DNA of 64,000 bases from Limonium bicolor (GCA_023374045.1 CM041779.1:145577485-145641484), one strand, 5' to 3'; shown: positions 1 to 12,458, numbered from the stretch's first letter. Made by a program: numbers and translations. The notes: generated by a model not told the origin, from the letters alone.

Positions 1-2853
1 TATAACCAAAATCTTATGTTACTTACGGTTTTGCTCTAACACTTTCTTGAATTTACAAATTAACCCCAAAATTACTTTAGCTTATATTTTCTCTTTGCAT
101 AATCAAACAACCTTATAACTTTGGCCTAATTACACCCTAGACCCCAATCTAAAATCGTTCATATGTTACAATCTTTTATCACCCAACATTTGCTTAATTT
201 ATTATATTCACCTATAATCCCTTTTAAGGTCCTTTCTTACACTTAAACTTTCTAAAAATTTCTAATCACTAATATATTTTTCCTAAGTTCCCAAAATGAT
301 TTAATATACTAAAATGACCCATAATTGTTTTTTTTTGGTATTTACGATAAGTCCCCCATATTTTACTTTAATAGTTTTTAAATGTTATAAAAACCTTATA
401 ATATACAAGTTTAATTAACCAGATATTGTATAAACCTTAAAATAAGTTTTTAATGAAATAAAATTCACATAACCTACTGCTATTTCCAGTTTTTACAGCA
501 AGTTTACTATACTTATCAAATTTTACATTTTAACCACAAAATATTGCAAACTTGTTATTTTAAATCCTTAACTCTTAGTTAAAATATCCAAAACTTATAA
601 TCTAAGTTTATAATAATATTTAGGCCATTATTAACTCTAATTTCCAGTAGACATTCGGCCAAATCTCAAACACACCCCAAACTTCATAAAAATTACTTTT
701 TGCCACTTAATTTACTACACTCGTTACTTAAACACTTAAACTTTATTGTCACTTACCCAAAAACTATAAAGTAAGCTTATAAATATATTTAAGCCATTAT
801 GAATCATTTTGTACAGCAAGTACACCTCAGTTTCCTTATTTCACATTTTAACCACAAAACTCTATAAACTTGTCGTTTAAGTACTTAAACCTTATTTTAA
901 CTTACTCAAACTTATAACATAAGTTCATCAACATCATTAGGTCATTATAACCCATTTTATACAGAAGCTCTTCGGCCTTATACAGATTTGACACCTAACT
1001 TTATAAAAATCACATTTTAGCCACATAAATTAATAAACTTGTTACTTAAACACCTAAACATTATTTTAACTTATCCAAAACTTGTAATATAAGTTTATTA
1101 ACATATTTATGTCATTTTGACCCACTTTATACAGAAACATTTCTGCCTTATACATAGCTAACCCCTTTAGTTTTAAAAAATGCATTTTAGCCCCTTTTTA
1201 CTTATCCCTTTGTTCATATGAGTGTTTTAACTTAACTTAATGTTTTAATCTTGCCTAAACATGTCAACAACTCAAAAATACAGAAGCAAGGCAGTAGGTT
1301 TTCGTCCACAATGGTTACAACACCAAAACATCTCTAAAATGACATAAATCCCTAGTTTAAGGAGTTTACCTCTTAATGCCCCAAAGTTGACTTTCTAAAG
1401 AGACTTGTAGGTTGAATTTCCCTTGATTTTAAGCTCTAAAATACAGAGGAGGTTCCATAAAAACCTTGTAAAAATTTATGGCTTAATGAAGCCTTTAACC
1501 ACCAAAGATTAGTCCTAGGCTTTACCTTTCCAAAATATGACTTTCTTACACTTGTTCTTCCTTGGTTTCGGTTAAGTTTTAAGGGTTTAAATGCATCAAT
1601 TTTGGGACATGTCACAAGGAAGAAGAGAGTTCCAAGGTTAGATTTTTCTATTCCCATAATCAAAGATGGGACCTTAAAGCACAAAAATGGAGTTTGAATG
1701 TTATTCTCACCTTAAGATGTCAAAATGGAAACTTGGCTGCTCCAAATTTTCGGCCTTGACTAGGGGAAACATTTAGAGGTGAGTTCTTGGTAGATCCATG
1801 GAAGGAACATAGATTAAACACTAAAAATCTAGTTTTTGGAGAGATTTACCTTAGTAGAGCTCTAGGTACTTTCGGCCCCTTCTTGAAGGAGGAAGAAGCT
1901 TCAAGTTTGAGCATGAAACAAGTAGGGGAAAATGAGTTAGAGGGGATGAAACTTTCATCCATATTGAAGGAGGAAAGGAAAATGAATTTTTAAAGCATAT
2001 TTTAACCTTTTAGGAGGAATGAACTTGGGCTAGCTCATCCCCTTTGTGAATGCCGAATTGATTAGCCTTGAAAGGCGCTGGAACTTTTTGATTTTTTTAA
2101 GAGTTTGTAGATCTATAATCTCCTTGAAGTGTAGGTGAAGAAATGGAAGTTTTTTGTGAGAAAGGGGCTTAGAACACTAAACCACCATGGATGAGTTCTT
2201 GGAAAAGCTTGAGGTTGAAGATGGGAGGAAGGGGAGGAGAAAGAACGGCAGAAATGAGAGAGAGTGGGGGAGTTTTAATCATCTTGTCCTATTGTGTTTC
2301 ATAAGTGAGAAATAAGTCACAAGATTATGTCATGTCATCAATCCCTTACCAACTTGCCTCTACTTTTAGTCTCAGCCATTGGATGCCCCTTAAGTTGCTT
2401 AAATTTCTGCCCCTATACAAGGAGAGGAGGGTGTTTGTGTCTTTGTTTGTGTTTTCTAATATTAGGGCTTATAAGTTGTACAATTATGACTTGCCTTATG
2501 TGTTAGATTGTAACATATGTTGTTACCTTGTATTAATGTGTGTTTGTAAGTGATTATTAACCTTAAAGGCTGTTTTGACTATGAAAAATATATTATATAA
2601 TCTTTCCCACGACTTGTGTATTTACTTCATATATTAGTGTATTATGTGTTACATTAATCTTAGGAGTTGTTTCCCCCTTATATTTATTCCCTTATTAGTC
2701 CATTAACTCATGCGGAGTTCAATATCCATTAGTTCTATAAATATATATTTATATATGTATATTTAGGAATTTATGAGGATTACCCCATAATTAGCTCTTC
2801 CTTTTAATTTAATTCATGGTTAATTTAATGTAATTAAGGTTTGTGGTATTTCA
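1..2853 (-). mobile_element. LTR fragment H, reverse orientation, truncated by window edge
   Basis: This AT-rich stretch contains no plausible gene; its short open frames have no recognisable domains. Its right edge reads AAGGTTTGTGGTATTTCA, nearly the reverse complement of the start of the element A LTR (TGAAATACCCCAAACCTT). I therefore read it as the 5' part of an LTR lying on the minus strand. It is joined directly to a broken Copia gag at 2854, so TCAAA at 2854-2858 may be one copy of its target duplication; the other copy would lie left of the window. The left part (about 390-1160) is a degenerate tandem repeat. Beyond the terminal motif I could align only short patches to the other LTRs, so it is either a diverged member of the same group or a separate chromovirus-like family. 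Confidence 0.5.
389..1160. repeat. Degenerate tandem repeat, period about 145-200 bp
   Basis: Versions of one segment recur. It opens with AAACTTATAA-like sequence, then a TAAGTTTATAA-like block, then a GGCCATTAT or GTCATTATAA block, and ends with CATTTTATACAGAA and TTCGGCC-like sequence. Copies begin near 593, 764, 908 and 1078, with a weaker one near 389. The copies are diverged and AT-rich. It lies inside the LTR fragment H. Confidence 0.45.
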
Positions 2854-3055
2854 TCAAATGCCATTAGTGATCCCAACATGTCTGCCAGACACATCTTTGA
2901 GAGATCATGGACCTATTGCATAGCATTGACCTTGCTATTAAAGGTGGCAGGAAGCGATCTAAGGAATTTTTGAATCTGATCCTCATTTGAGATGGTTCTA
3001 CCAAGCACAACATCTTATTGATCAGCTTAGTAAACCTTGTGTGCATTTCAAAAAT
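2854..3055 (-). pseudogene. Copia-type gag fragment (UBN2-like region), C-terminal part
   Basis: Read on the minus strand, this piece gives MHTRFTKLINKMLCL, then after a one-base frame change GRTISNEDQIQKFLRSLP, then an in-frame stop, then VHDLSKMCLADMLGSLMAF. This is the familiar middle to C-terminal part of a Ty1/Copia gag (UBN2/gag-polypeptide family), the capsid protein of the element. It is dead: it has a frameshift, a stop, and both ends are cut by other insertions (LTR H at 2853 and element A at 3056). The N-terminal half resumes at 17214-17463 in the same orientation. Positions 3051-3055 (AAAAT) are one copy of element A's target duplication. Confidence 0.8.
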
Positions 3056-3839
3056 TGAAATACCCCAAACCTTGGTATGTTGTGTAAATGTTAAACTATG
3101 GTATTTAAAGGCTAAAAAGTGCCTTAGAAACATAAATGAACCATTTAAACCATGGTAAAACACAATAAAACACTAAGACACGGTTTGAGCAAAAACATGC
3201 TCTAAGCTTGGAGTGAACTTGGCTAGGACTCAAAGAGCCTACCAAGACTTGATAATGTTTAATTATGATCTTATAGGGCTAATTAAGTCCTAGGAAACTT
3301 TGGTAGACAATGAAACCAAACAAAACACAAATAAATACCTTAAGGTCAATATGGGCTAAAAGGTGCTCTAAGCTTGGGATAAATGTGTATAAGGCCTAAT
3401 GGTCATACCTATGCCTTAATTATATGTTAATGAACATATTAAATCAATTACCAAAGAAAACCAAGCTTGAAAACAAGTTAAAACGCAAAATGTGCTTTAA
3501 GGAGTCTTAAAGCACGTTTTTGAAAATTGTCTTGTAAATGAGTTTTGGATGGCTAAATGTCCATCATTACTCTTTAATTAACATGTGTACTATATAGTAT
3601 CACATTTGGGTGGCTATATCAAAGGGAAATCAAAATTTTCACTTCTATGTGCCTTGTTTTTGGTGAATAGTGATTTTTATAACTAGTTTGTAACATATAA
3701 TGTTATAAGTGAGACAATTGACTAATAAAGTCTAAAGTACCCCTAGGTACTATTTGGGGCCGGTTTTTATGGTGTTGTGACTCACCACCCTTGTTAGTTT
3801 ATTAAGAAAAGAAAGAATGACTAATTAGTATACTATTTG

Positions 3840-3849
3840 CTTTATAAGG
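3840..3849 (+). promoter_or_regulatory. Candidate LTR promoter TATA box
   Basis: CTTTATAAGG is followed by an A-rich then pyrimidine-rich leader-like stretch (CTTCTTCCTTTC near 3890). The same motif occurs at 13366-13375 in the 3' LTR. Its position upstream of a pyrimidine-rich leader suits an LTR promoter. No expression data are available; this rests on sequence only. Confidence 0.45.
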
Positions 3850-4159
3850 ATAAATATCTTAACAAAAGCAAACTTATCTCCTCATTCTCTTCTTCCTTTC
3901 ATTTCCCACGGTGGCCACCTTCTTCCTCCTCTCTCCATCGGTTTCCAACAGAGCCATACCATTCTCATCCTTCCTCACTTGTAACTTATGACTCCATGCT
4001 CCGAATTTAATTCCGAGACTACCGTTCTCTTAGTTGGAGCAAGCTCTACAACCTTGTCCTTTCAAATCCTCAAAACCACCATTTTGGTGCCAAGGAGAAC
4101 TTCCATGGAAGGGGCTTGAGCTAATATTTTTATGCCTTGTTGATCACCTTTGCTTCAAG

Positions 4160-7100
4160 GTAAGGAAAAACCAAAGAAAACTCCATTTCCTCTCTTTTTA
4201 GCACATGGCCGAAAATTAACCCCACCATGGTGTCTTTACCTTGCTTGTTTAGCTTCATTTGAATCTCCCAAGGGCTAGGAGGAGTCCTCTCTTGATATAT
4301 ATTCAAGCTCTCTTTCCATTCCAAGGTAAAACAATCATGTTAATACCTTAAGATAATAATGTAACTAGGGTTTACAATGAGATAAAGCTTAAGCTTATAT
4401 ACTCATTTCAATGTTGGTATATTGTTTAGTTGTTGGCAAGGAACCAAATGCCTTACCGGTTTTTACAAGGAAACAAGAAAGGAATTTGGGAAGAAAATAG
4501 GTAAACAAGCTATCTCAATGTGGTTTAATGCCTTAGGAGAAATAAGCTTAATGCTTGTTAAAACTACCTAAAGAGCAAATGGTGAATGACCTAGTAAAGT
4601 GTTCTCAAGGAGACTAGTAAAAAACTAGTATTGGTGTATGTATTTGCAGGTCAAAGGCATTATTTATGTGGGAAATTCAGTGTTTAAGGATTATGCAATT
4701 AAGGGCCTAAGAGCCATGTCATTTAAGGGCCTAAGTGCCAAGCAAGTTTAGTTATGCACTATATTGTGATGTGTGTAAAGTTGGTGAAATTTTGTGAGTG
4801 ATAATGTTCTTGATGGATTTAGGTGCTCTTGAGTGCTTAATGGTGAAAACTATGAGTTTTGGAATGATGATGTGCTAAGAGAACCCTGGCGAAATTTGTA
4901 AAATGTATAAGGAATTCTAAGTGCTTAAATGAACTTGGGTGAACTAGGAATTGTTAGGAATGGACACATGCTTCACTAAGGGAGAACACATGCATTAAGG
5001 TGTTCTAAGGTGCTATAAGGATATAGGCATTGTCTTGGGGGTTCTAGAAATCCAAAGAGTGTTTTTAGGAGATATTAAAGTCTTGGAGAAGTTTGTTTAA
5101 GGTTTAGGTCATGTTGATGAATAAGGAGAGAATGATGTTTAGGTTAGGGTTTTGAGAAAGGAATTTAAGGAGTTGTGAAAGAGAAGATTTGGTTAGTAAG
5201 AGAAGATGCTTGGGATGATGTTAAGGTGTAGAGGAAACACTTGGTATAGTGGTCATTGTTGGTGAATTACCACTTAGAAATCTTAAGGAAAAACATCCCA
5301 AGTACTAGGAATCTTGTAAGAAATTGTGAATGATAAGATGGTTTTGGTGAGTGATTTAAAGAGTTTAGCATATGGCTAAAGGTGTGTTTGAAGTGCCCAA
5401 ATGAGGTTAGGATATACTAGGATATATGGGGTGAAGTTTGGAGTTGAATGTAAAAAGGAAAAAAAAGGATTTGGGGCAGACCGGACTTGCGACCGGACTT
5501 GCAAGTTCGGTCGGGCCCAGTTTTACCCTGCGAGAATTAGTTTCTGGAATGGACCGGACATAGGACCGGACTTGGCAAGTCCGGTCGGGCTAAATTTTTC
5601 AAAGGGGAGAACTCTCTGGAATGGACCGGACATAGGACCGGACTTACAAGTCCGGTCGGAGTGGAAAATTTTTGGCGGAAATGTGTTCTGGAATCGACCG
5701 GACATGGACAAGTCCGGTCGGCAAGTCCGGTCGGACCAAAAATGTGGTTTGAAGGTTATGAAATGAAAGGTAATGATGGGGATTGATGGGTAATGATGTT
5801 ATAAGGTTGTTAAGGACATGTTAGGTGAGTTTTAAATGGAAATCAAGTGGTGAAAAGTTGTATTAAAATGTGAGGGTAAAACAAGTTAAAAAGTGAAGTT
5901 ATGTAACTAAGTTAACGGGGAAAGTTAAACATAGACATTAAATAATCAAGCAAACCCCGATGTTTAAAAACACATGTGATGTTAACAGTTGTTCGAGAAT
6001 CGCTCGAGGAACATAAGTGGACGTGGTAAAGTGGACTCCGGTGACAGGTATGGTTTTCTTGCAACCTATGTCCTACCGGATTACACCGGCTTGTATGCCA
6101 ATATGTTTTACTGAGTGTTTGCCACCTTGTAAGATTAAAACATGTAATGAGTTTATAGTAATTCATTTATGTGACGAATTTGGCCTCCGATACCATTTAA
6201 CCTCAATTATGTGTTAAACCTTAGCTAACCAAATCTAGGAACACATGAGTGATCGGTATTCGGTTGACGGCCCAAACCTTGGGAACGTGCTAACCACGGC
6301 TATGTGTGAGTTAGTTGGACATTGTTGTTGTATGCAAGTGTGTGAACCTCCCTGTGTGCTTAACTCGGTTATGATACCGTATGGTGTGTGGATGTGGTAG
6401 GCTCCTAATGGATCTCTAACTACTTATTATTAAGTGTATATGTACTAATGGGGGTGAGGAGTCCGGTTGTTCCGGCCACGCGTGTGATGGACGGGAGTCG
6501 TTATCTTATCCGGTTCGGCTCTCTTGGTGTATGTATAGGTGGTATTCCAATTTGGTTTCTACCTTCCCTTAGCTTATCCAAAGCTAGTTACTGACTCACG
6601 TCGGGCCACAGGGGCATGCGTATGTTATTTCGGTGTGCTTGGGATCACTATATCCGACACACCTTGGGTATAAGTTAACCGTTCTATATAACTGGACGGT
6701 AACGAGGTTGGTAACGAGCTTAACATGGGATTGCAAAAATCCCTAGGCTCACATGGTATACTAACTATGATGGAAGGTTCCTTGTGAGAACCGATTTTAT
6801 GGTGTATGTAATGTTATGGTGCTATGCAAATTCCCTTGCTATGCTATGGTATATATATATATTCGATGTTTTAAATGAATGCGATGTCATCATATGTACG
6901 TTGAAACAAGAAAGGTGTTGTTATGTTTTATTATGTGAGAAATGAGATATGTTGTATGATATGGAATGTGTGGATCATGGAAATGAATCCCAGTTTGTGA
7001 CAAGAGGCGTTTAAGGACAACCCGACTGATGGGTACACGTCGTTCGTTAAGGAAGTAGCTCCGTTTAGAGGAGAGCCACTCTAGGGTTTAAGGAATCATT

Positions 7101-7328
7101 GGATGGTTGGTTAAGTGTGGATGTGTTGGTTATAGGTTGAGCCCGTTGAGGCGAAATGTTATGTGTTGTATGTCTATGGTTTGTATGCATGATTTAAATA
7201 TAATCAACTGCATGCTAAGACGACAATTAGTTGTGCGTGGCCCGGTAGCATGTGGGCTGCGGGATTACCATACCAGCAAAGGTGCTGAGCCCCTTGGGGG
7301 CCACCCTTTCTCTCCTTTTCTATTTCAG
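4160..7328 (+). other. Candidate intron wholly inside the LTR
   Basis: A strong donor-like site CAAG|GTAAGG lies at 4159/4160, with a second (CAAG|GTAAA) at 4325/4326. A pyrimidine-rich acceptor TCTCCTTTTCTATTTCAG ends at 7328; an alternative TATTTGCAG ends at 4649. A CAG or ACAG sits at the matching place in the LTRs of B, C, S and E, each time shortly before a block containing GTTCGAGAGTAGGA (except E). Removing this segment would take out the hairpin array. It is an inference from splice-site sequence and position. Confidence 0.35.
5479..5737 (+). repeat. GC-rich inverted-repeat (hairpin) array, element A 5' LTR
   Basis: Four units are built from GACCGGACTTG and its partner CAAGTCCGGTC. 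The clearest (5564-5586) is a perfect 11-bp stem with a one-base spacer; others are at 5491-5512, 5636-5657 and 5696-5719. Three units have two left arms before one right arm, and the last has one left arm and two right arms. The surrounding LTR is AT-rich, so the array stands out in composition. Confidence 0.9.
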
Positions 7329-7683
7329 GTACAAGGAGCTGGAAGCCGTTCGAGAGTAGGACGGGTAGATGTTTATACATGGGTAGCCATCTAAATGGCG
7401 TGAGTATGATAGGTAGTAACCGAAGTTGTTATCGGCAGTAGTTTGTAATACTCGGTACAGTGGGAATGTATGTATATAATAAATGTTGAAATGGAATGAG
7501 GACTGTATTGTTAGTTGCTCGGGAATCTAGTCCATCAGACCGATACAAATGTATATGTATTAGCCTTGTTAGCCACGTGGGTGGTTAACGGCGTGTAACA
7601 CCATTGAAGTAAGTTGCGATGAGTTGAGTTTCCGCTGCAATGTGTTGTTACGTGTACGGTGGTGGTTGGGGTGTTACAAAAAG

Positions 7684-7695
7684 TGGTATCAGAGC
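7684..7695 (+). other. Primer-binding site (tRNA-iMet type), element A
   Basis: TGGTATCAGAGC, complementary to the 3' end of plant initiator tRNA-Met, begins five bases after the LTR terminus ...TTACA. This is the usual minus-strand primer site of many Copia and chromovirus elements, and it fixes the orientation of element A as plus. Confidence 0.9.
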
Positions 7696-10600
7696 GAAGT
7701 ATCGCTCTGATGACTGAATTACCGAGCTTAGAAGTACGAGTTAGGATTTAGTACTCTGGGTTAAGGGTTGATGATAGCGTGAGAGATACGCTAGTAAGGA
7801 ACTACCAGTGAATACTGGAAACCTACTATATCCATCCCACCCTCCACAATCCCTGTTATATAACTTGGGAAACAACGCCAGAGAGATGAAAGTCCTCTCT
7901 TACTCGGGAATACCCGATCTGGCTGTTAGTAAGTACCTTTAAGGGTACGGAGAATCTGTCATACGGTAGATCCCGAAAACTGGGAATCCGGAGACGGTCT
8001 CCATCTGGACAATGTTAACCGCATTTAATAGTGAAGAATGAAGAATCTTGTGTAAAGAAGAATAGAATTTCCAGCAAACCTGGGTCGACATGCAGAGCAG
8101 TCGAGAATAACCAGCTTGCAACGCACCGATCGTGCAACAGGCAAGAAGTGGATTAATGGAATCCGAGACAAGAGTCTACGGAACCACAGTTGATAAATAT
8201 ACACCAACGGTATACCAACCGACAAGGGAACTACAACGTAGTGCCCAAATACGTGGAACGGGATACAAAGAGAATACAATACTAAGAAAAAGGGGTCTCC
8301 CAGAATGGGAAACACCCTAGTTAATGAATATCACGTGGAAACAGTAAGAAGTTACCTAGAGGAGTATTTATCAAGCAGTAAGATCAGTGAGGGCCAACAA
8401 GGCCACTGATGATAGTACGGGTAAAAACAATACCACAGCCGGTATGTGTTGAACCGATAGCCAGTTAACATGGCGCACTTGCCATAGCAAGTGCTGCTAT
8501 AACAGGGCTATTCGGGAATTATAACCTCGACGAAATACTTGGAGAAGTGCAATAAATTAAATGAGATTGTCATACAAGGAAGGCCTGTTAGCCTAACCCT
8601 CGTAATTGGAAGTACACCAGTCGGCAAGAAGCTAGACTTGGCTAAGGTAAGAAGATGTTGTGAAACCATGGAAATTTTTTTTCAAACCTAATCTTGTTCA
8701 AACCCTTTTCTTTTCAAAACAGATTTTCTTTCGAACCAACACTTCTTTCCAACCCTCTTTTAAACCAAACCAGTGAAACCAGGGGCAATTGACAAGGATA
8801 CAACATGGATAACCTTCCCTCGATTAAGTTCGGAAGCAAAGAATGAATATTGTCACGGGACAATATAAGGGAGTTGACAACAGAATACTTCACCTAGGCG
8901 CGGTGACGGACACTACGAGTGTACTAACTGTGTTGTGGGACGACCGCACTCCGATAGGAGCATGTGGGCCTGACAGACCTACTTATAGGTTAGTTTGGGT
9001 AAGTAGTAATGTATCAGTATGATACCCCATATATGTATACGAGTAGAGTCCGAAACACGGGAAGTAGTCGACTCCGTCTACGGTCAGCAGTATAAATCAA
9101 ACAGGAGCTAGAAAATACAAGGAATGCTTGAAGTAAAGGAACCCAGTTAAGTTAAAAAGGACTAAAGGAACCAGTGAGTTTATTTCAAGGAAATGTTTAA
9201 GAGTCAGGAGGTGCGAAGTGCACTAACTGAATGTAAAGACATCTTATATGACTTAAGGATCCTCAGGGATAAACGTGATAGCTGGAATGACGACCCAGCC
9301 TAATGTGAACACATTAATGTGCAATGAACGGGATGAAAATTCCCAGAATGAGTACATACACTATTAGGAAATGTTGATCTTCACAGAATATAGATAATAA
9401 CCGTTTAAGCACGCAGACGACGTGGCAAACTGAATATACCAGTAGCAAACACCCGGAGCGATCCTTAAAGGGTGTTTCGCATCAATAATTGTTGCACAAA
9501 ATGACATGGCAGAAACACAAGGGTTGAAATTAACACCCAGTTTAGACATAAGTTGTCAGGAGACGGACTGACAAACCTAAGGGACATCCCATGAAAGGAA
9601 ACGGAATGCAACGACCTTGTCATGGAGCCACTACAACCTCTAAATATGTAATGTTGTACAGAGAAGTACATATGTGTGGACAGCCTACAATGAGCCCAGC
9701 TCAAGGCAAATAAGGCTTATAAGCCATAATCAAGATATGTTATATAAATTCGATTGATGTAGAAGTTTATGTGGTATAAGTGAATAAGTGGTAAGCGAAC
9801 CACTGCATTAAGAGTGGGGATACCTCCGATATTGTGAGACCGCAGAGCGGTAGTTATGTGAATCAAGTTCAAGAAATATGTGGAGGATGGACCACGTTGT
9901 TATACCCCAGGTGATTTGAATAAAATAACACGAAAGGAAGTGCTCGTACCAGTTGTGTACAGGAAGAGTAATAAGTCTGATAGCAATCACCATAGTGTGT
10001 AAGCTAAATGTGTAGCGAACAACGCTCAAGAAACAAAGGCTCAAAAAAAATAGTAGTATATTCAAAAATCAGCCAAATAAGTGGCCAGATAAACCCAGCG
10101 TAATAGCAGAAGCTAATATAATAGCGGATGCAGTATAAGTTGATGTTATAATGAGTAAGGATACGGTGCGCAATAAGCGACCGTTGTGTGAGTATGGTTA
10201 GATGATAAAATGGGAATAGCAGAGTTTGAGTTAACCCCAGTGGAGATACAACAGTAATGATAGCAAACGAACCGAGCAGTAAGCCGGTGACAAGTATTAT
10301 GTGGTGAGAATTTCGGGAAACACAGTGTAAATTCCTATCGCAATCGCATGAGAGATTTACTGTCAAGAGTTTACGCCTCTGCACTCTGTATGACTGAGTG
10401 TTTTGGTATTGCACTTGCGCAGTAATGATCAAGTGGGATAGCTAGGAATCAGAAGCATGGTAATTGTGGAGGAATAATGTTATAATGGCCGATGCATAGG
10501 TAATGCAAGGCCGCAGGAATGAAAGAATACATGTACAAAACCAAAGGTGGAGACATGATTAACAGTAAATAACTACAGTAACACTAAATACCAAAGGTCG

Positions 10601-11154
10601 GTATGAGATATACCCCAGGTGTGGGAAATAACTGAGAGAGCACTACACATTAGGTAGTAGCTCAATCTCAACCGACAGTAAGTCGGTAGAAGTAAGTCAA
10701 TCATTGTGAATTACATAGTAGTTTACGCGGTAAGCTATTGGAGAAGTGGATGGAAATCGTGAAACTCACCGAATTCGCTCAGGGTAAGAGATACCATGCG
10801 TCGGTTGAGAAACCATTGTTACCAGATAAGGTAATACATTGGAGATGTACAATACATAACAGTAACGAATGGGGCAAACTAGCTCTATAATTATCAGGGT
10901 TGCGCAACAGAGGCCAGTGAGCCCATGCGTCAATCCATATACATTGAATATGAATGGATGGCTAGTCATCAATGCCTAAAGCCTCACAGGCCAGGACCGA
11001 AACCGGTTATGAGTTACATACTCCAATGCGAATTCTTGGTTTAGGATAAACCGCTAATATGGTTAAGATCCTCTAATCAGAATCCATTGTGTAATAGACC
11101 GCGTGGAAGTTAAAACACTTCACGACGGCAGAACATTTTAAGCTCAGTGTGATT

Positions 11155-11190
11155 GATTACGTGGGCGTAATCCCTTTTAAGGGGGGTAGA
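11155..11190 (+). other. Internal hairpin plus polypurine tract (central PPT candidate), element A
   Basis: A perfect stem GATTACG/CGTAATC with a TGGG loop is followed by CTTTTAAGGGGGGTAGA, the identical 17-mer that forms the terminal tract at 12564-12580. The same module is present at 61447-61482 (B) and 51867-51903 (C), both reversed. A second tract 1.4 kb before the 3' LTR could prime an extra plus strand, as central tracts do in lentiviruses and Ty1 (inference). Confidence 0.75.
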
Positions 11191-12266
11191 GCGCAAAACC
11201 ACTTAGTGTGTTTTACCGTACAAGTGTACGTGAATATGTTGTGCATAGCACAAAATGAATTGTTATGATTGGCGCGTGTGTTATATAAACATACGCATTT
11301 ATTTGTGGTTAAATTGTGGTAATTGCGCACAAAATGCGAATACCATTGTGGGAAGTGTGTCATTTTGTTAACAGTGGTGTGTGAGAGTACAAGTGGAAGG
11401 GAGTAAAGAAACTCCCGGGGAACTAAAACCCCGACGGTGCATAAATGTAAACCATGTATTGTATTTTGATAAAAATATATGTATATATATACAATGTTGT
11501 GATTTATGAAGGGTTATGAGACCGACATAGAACCTAGTGAGAATTAAATTCCTAGGTAACTGGAATTAAGTTGGATTTGGATGATGATTGATAGACGGAG
11601 TTCTATCCCTTGGAGATGTTATGATTATGACTAGAAGGATTCAAAGATAGAAAATGGGATATGCTTGAATTAATTGTTGGTTGAAAATGAAGTGGGAGGT
11701 GAAACTTGATTATCATGAGATCAAGGGAAGCCGAACACAAATTGGGGTGGAAAGATAGTTCAACACCGATGCTGATCACATCAGTGTTGGATGATTCTTG
11801 AAGCTCCCTATAAGTGATTACAAATAACCATGTTAAGAAAGATACAAGGAGCATAAATTGGACTTGGAGTTGTGTGGTGTTTTCAAAAGGATTTTCAATT
11901 GGTGTTTTCAAACAATCGATTAATATTTTGAATAAAAGATCTTCTTATACTTAACCTAGTAAAGAATATTTTTGTAGTACTTGCTCACGAGCTGAGGACG
12001 TATGAGCCTTTGTCTTCGGACCGGTGACATGAGAAGTACATATGTTAAAAATTAAGTGAATGTTTTGATCTCCCAAAGGAACGGGGACCAGAAGTGTCCA
12101 TCGCGACCGGGTTCTGCGGGATCACAGTGTATATGTACTCAACATGGGACTTGAGCCCATGGAGAGATGGAAAAGGTATTTCTGTTTGATATACATGCTA
12201 TGACATGTTGTTTGGTATGGGTGATAAGGGTTATTTGACTTTGATCTCCTAAAGTGTATGCTATCA

Positions 12267-12458
12267 AGACCTATGAGTCTAAATGTGTGTTACTAGACCT
12301 ACGTGTCCAATGTGGTTATGTCACCCAGACCTAAGAGTCTGAGGGATATTTGTTAGTGCAAGTGTGGTGAAGGTACCCGGACCATTAAGTCCGAGGTTAC
12401 CATGTGAGTATGATATTTTATGTATAATGTGGATATGTTGCCCGGACCATTAAGTCCG
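12267..12458 (+). repeat. Small hairpin array near the 3' end of element A internal region
   Basis: Repeated short stems have similar loops: AGACCTATGAGTCT at 12267, CAGACCTAAGAGTCTG at 12326-12341, and CGGACCATTAAGTCCG at both 12378-12393 and 12443-12458. The stem bases change in pairs between copies (CAGAC/GTCTG versus CGGAC/GTCCG). A comparable series is present in element B near 60310-60500. Confidence 0.7.

Larger units (their letters stand above)
3056..7678 (+). repeat. Element A 5' LTR (4,623 bp)
   Basis: This LTR is collinear with 12582-17208 over its whole length. It carries a TATA-like site near 3840, splice-like sites, a GC-rich inverted-repeat array at 5479-5737, and a conserved block CTGAGCCCCTTGGGGG just before a TATTTCAG near 7328. 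Open frames in it (for example over 5401-5766) simply run through the repeat array and are not credible genes. LTRs over 4 kb are unusually long. Confidence 0.9.

Noticed and set aside
5479..5737. CRISPR-like array
   Set aside because: Units are self-complementary, unequally spaced and without unique spacers of constant length, and the context is a plant LTR with no cas genes.
5401..5766. 121-codon open frame in the element A LTR
   Set aside because: It is a read-through of the hairpin array. The 3' LTR copy gives a shorter frame with shifts, and there is no protein domain.
10004..10520. Antisense frame shared by A, B (62016-62288) and C (52336-52602) ending LAIPLDHYCASAIPKHSV-like then QSAEA and a stop
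   Set aside because: Over the last 25 codons A and C differ at 7 codons, 5 of them changing the amino acid, and A has a stop just upstream. Nucleotide relatedness explains the match; there is no sign of protein-level selection.
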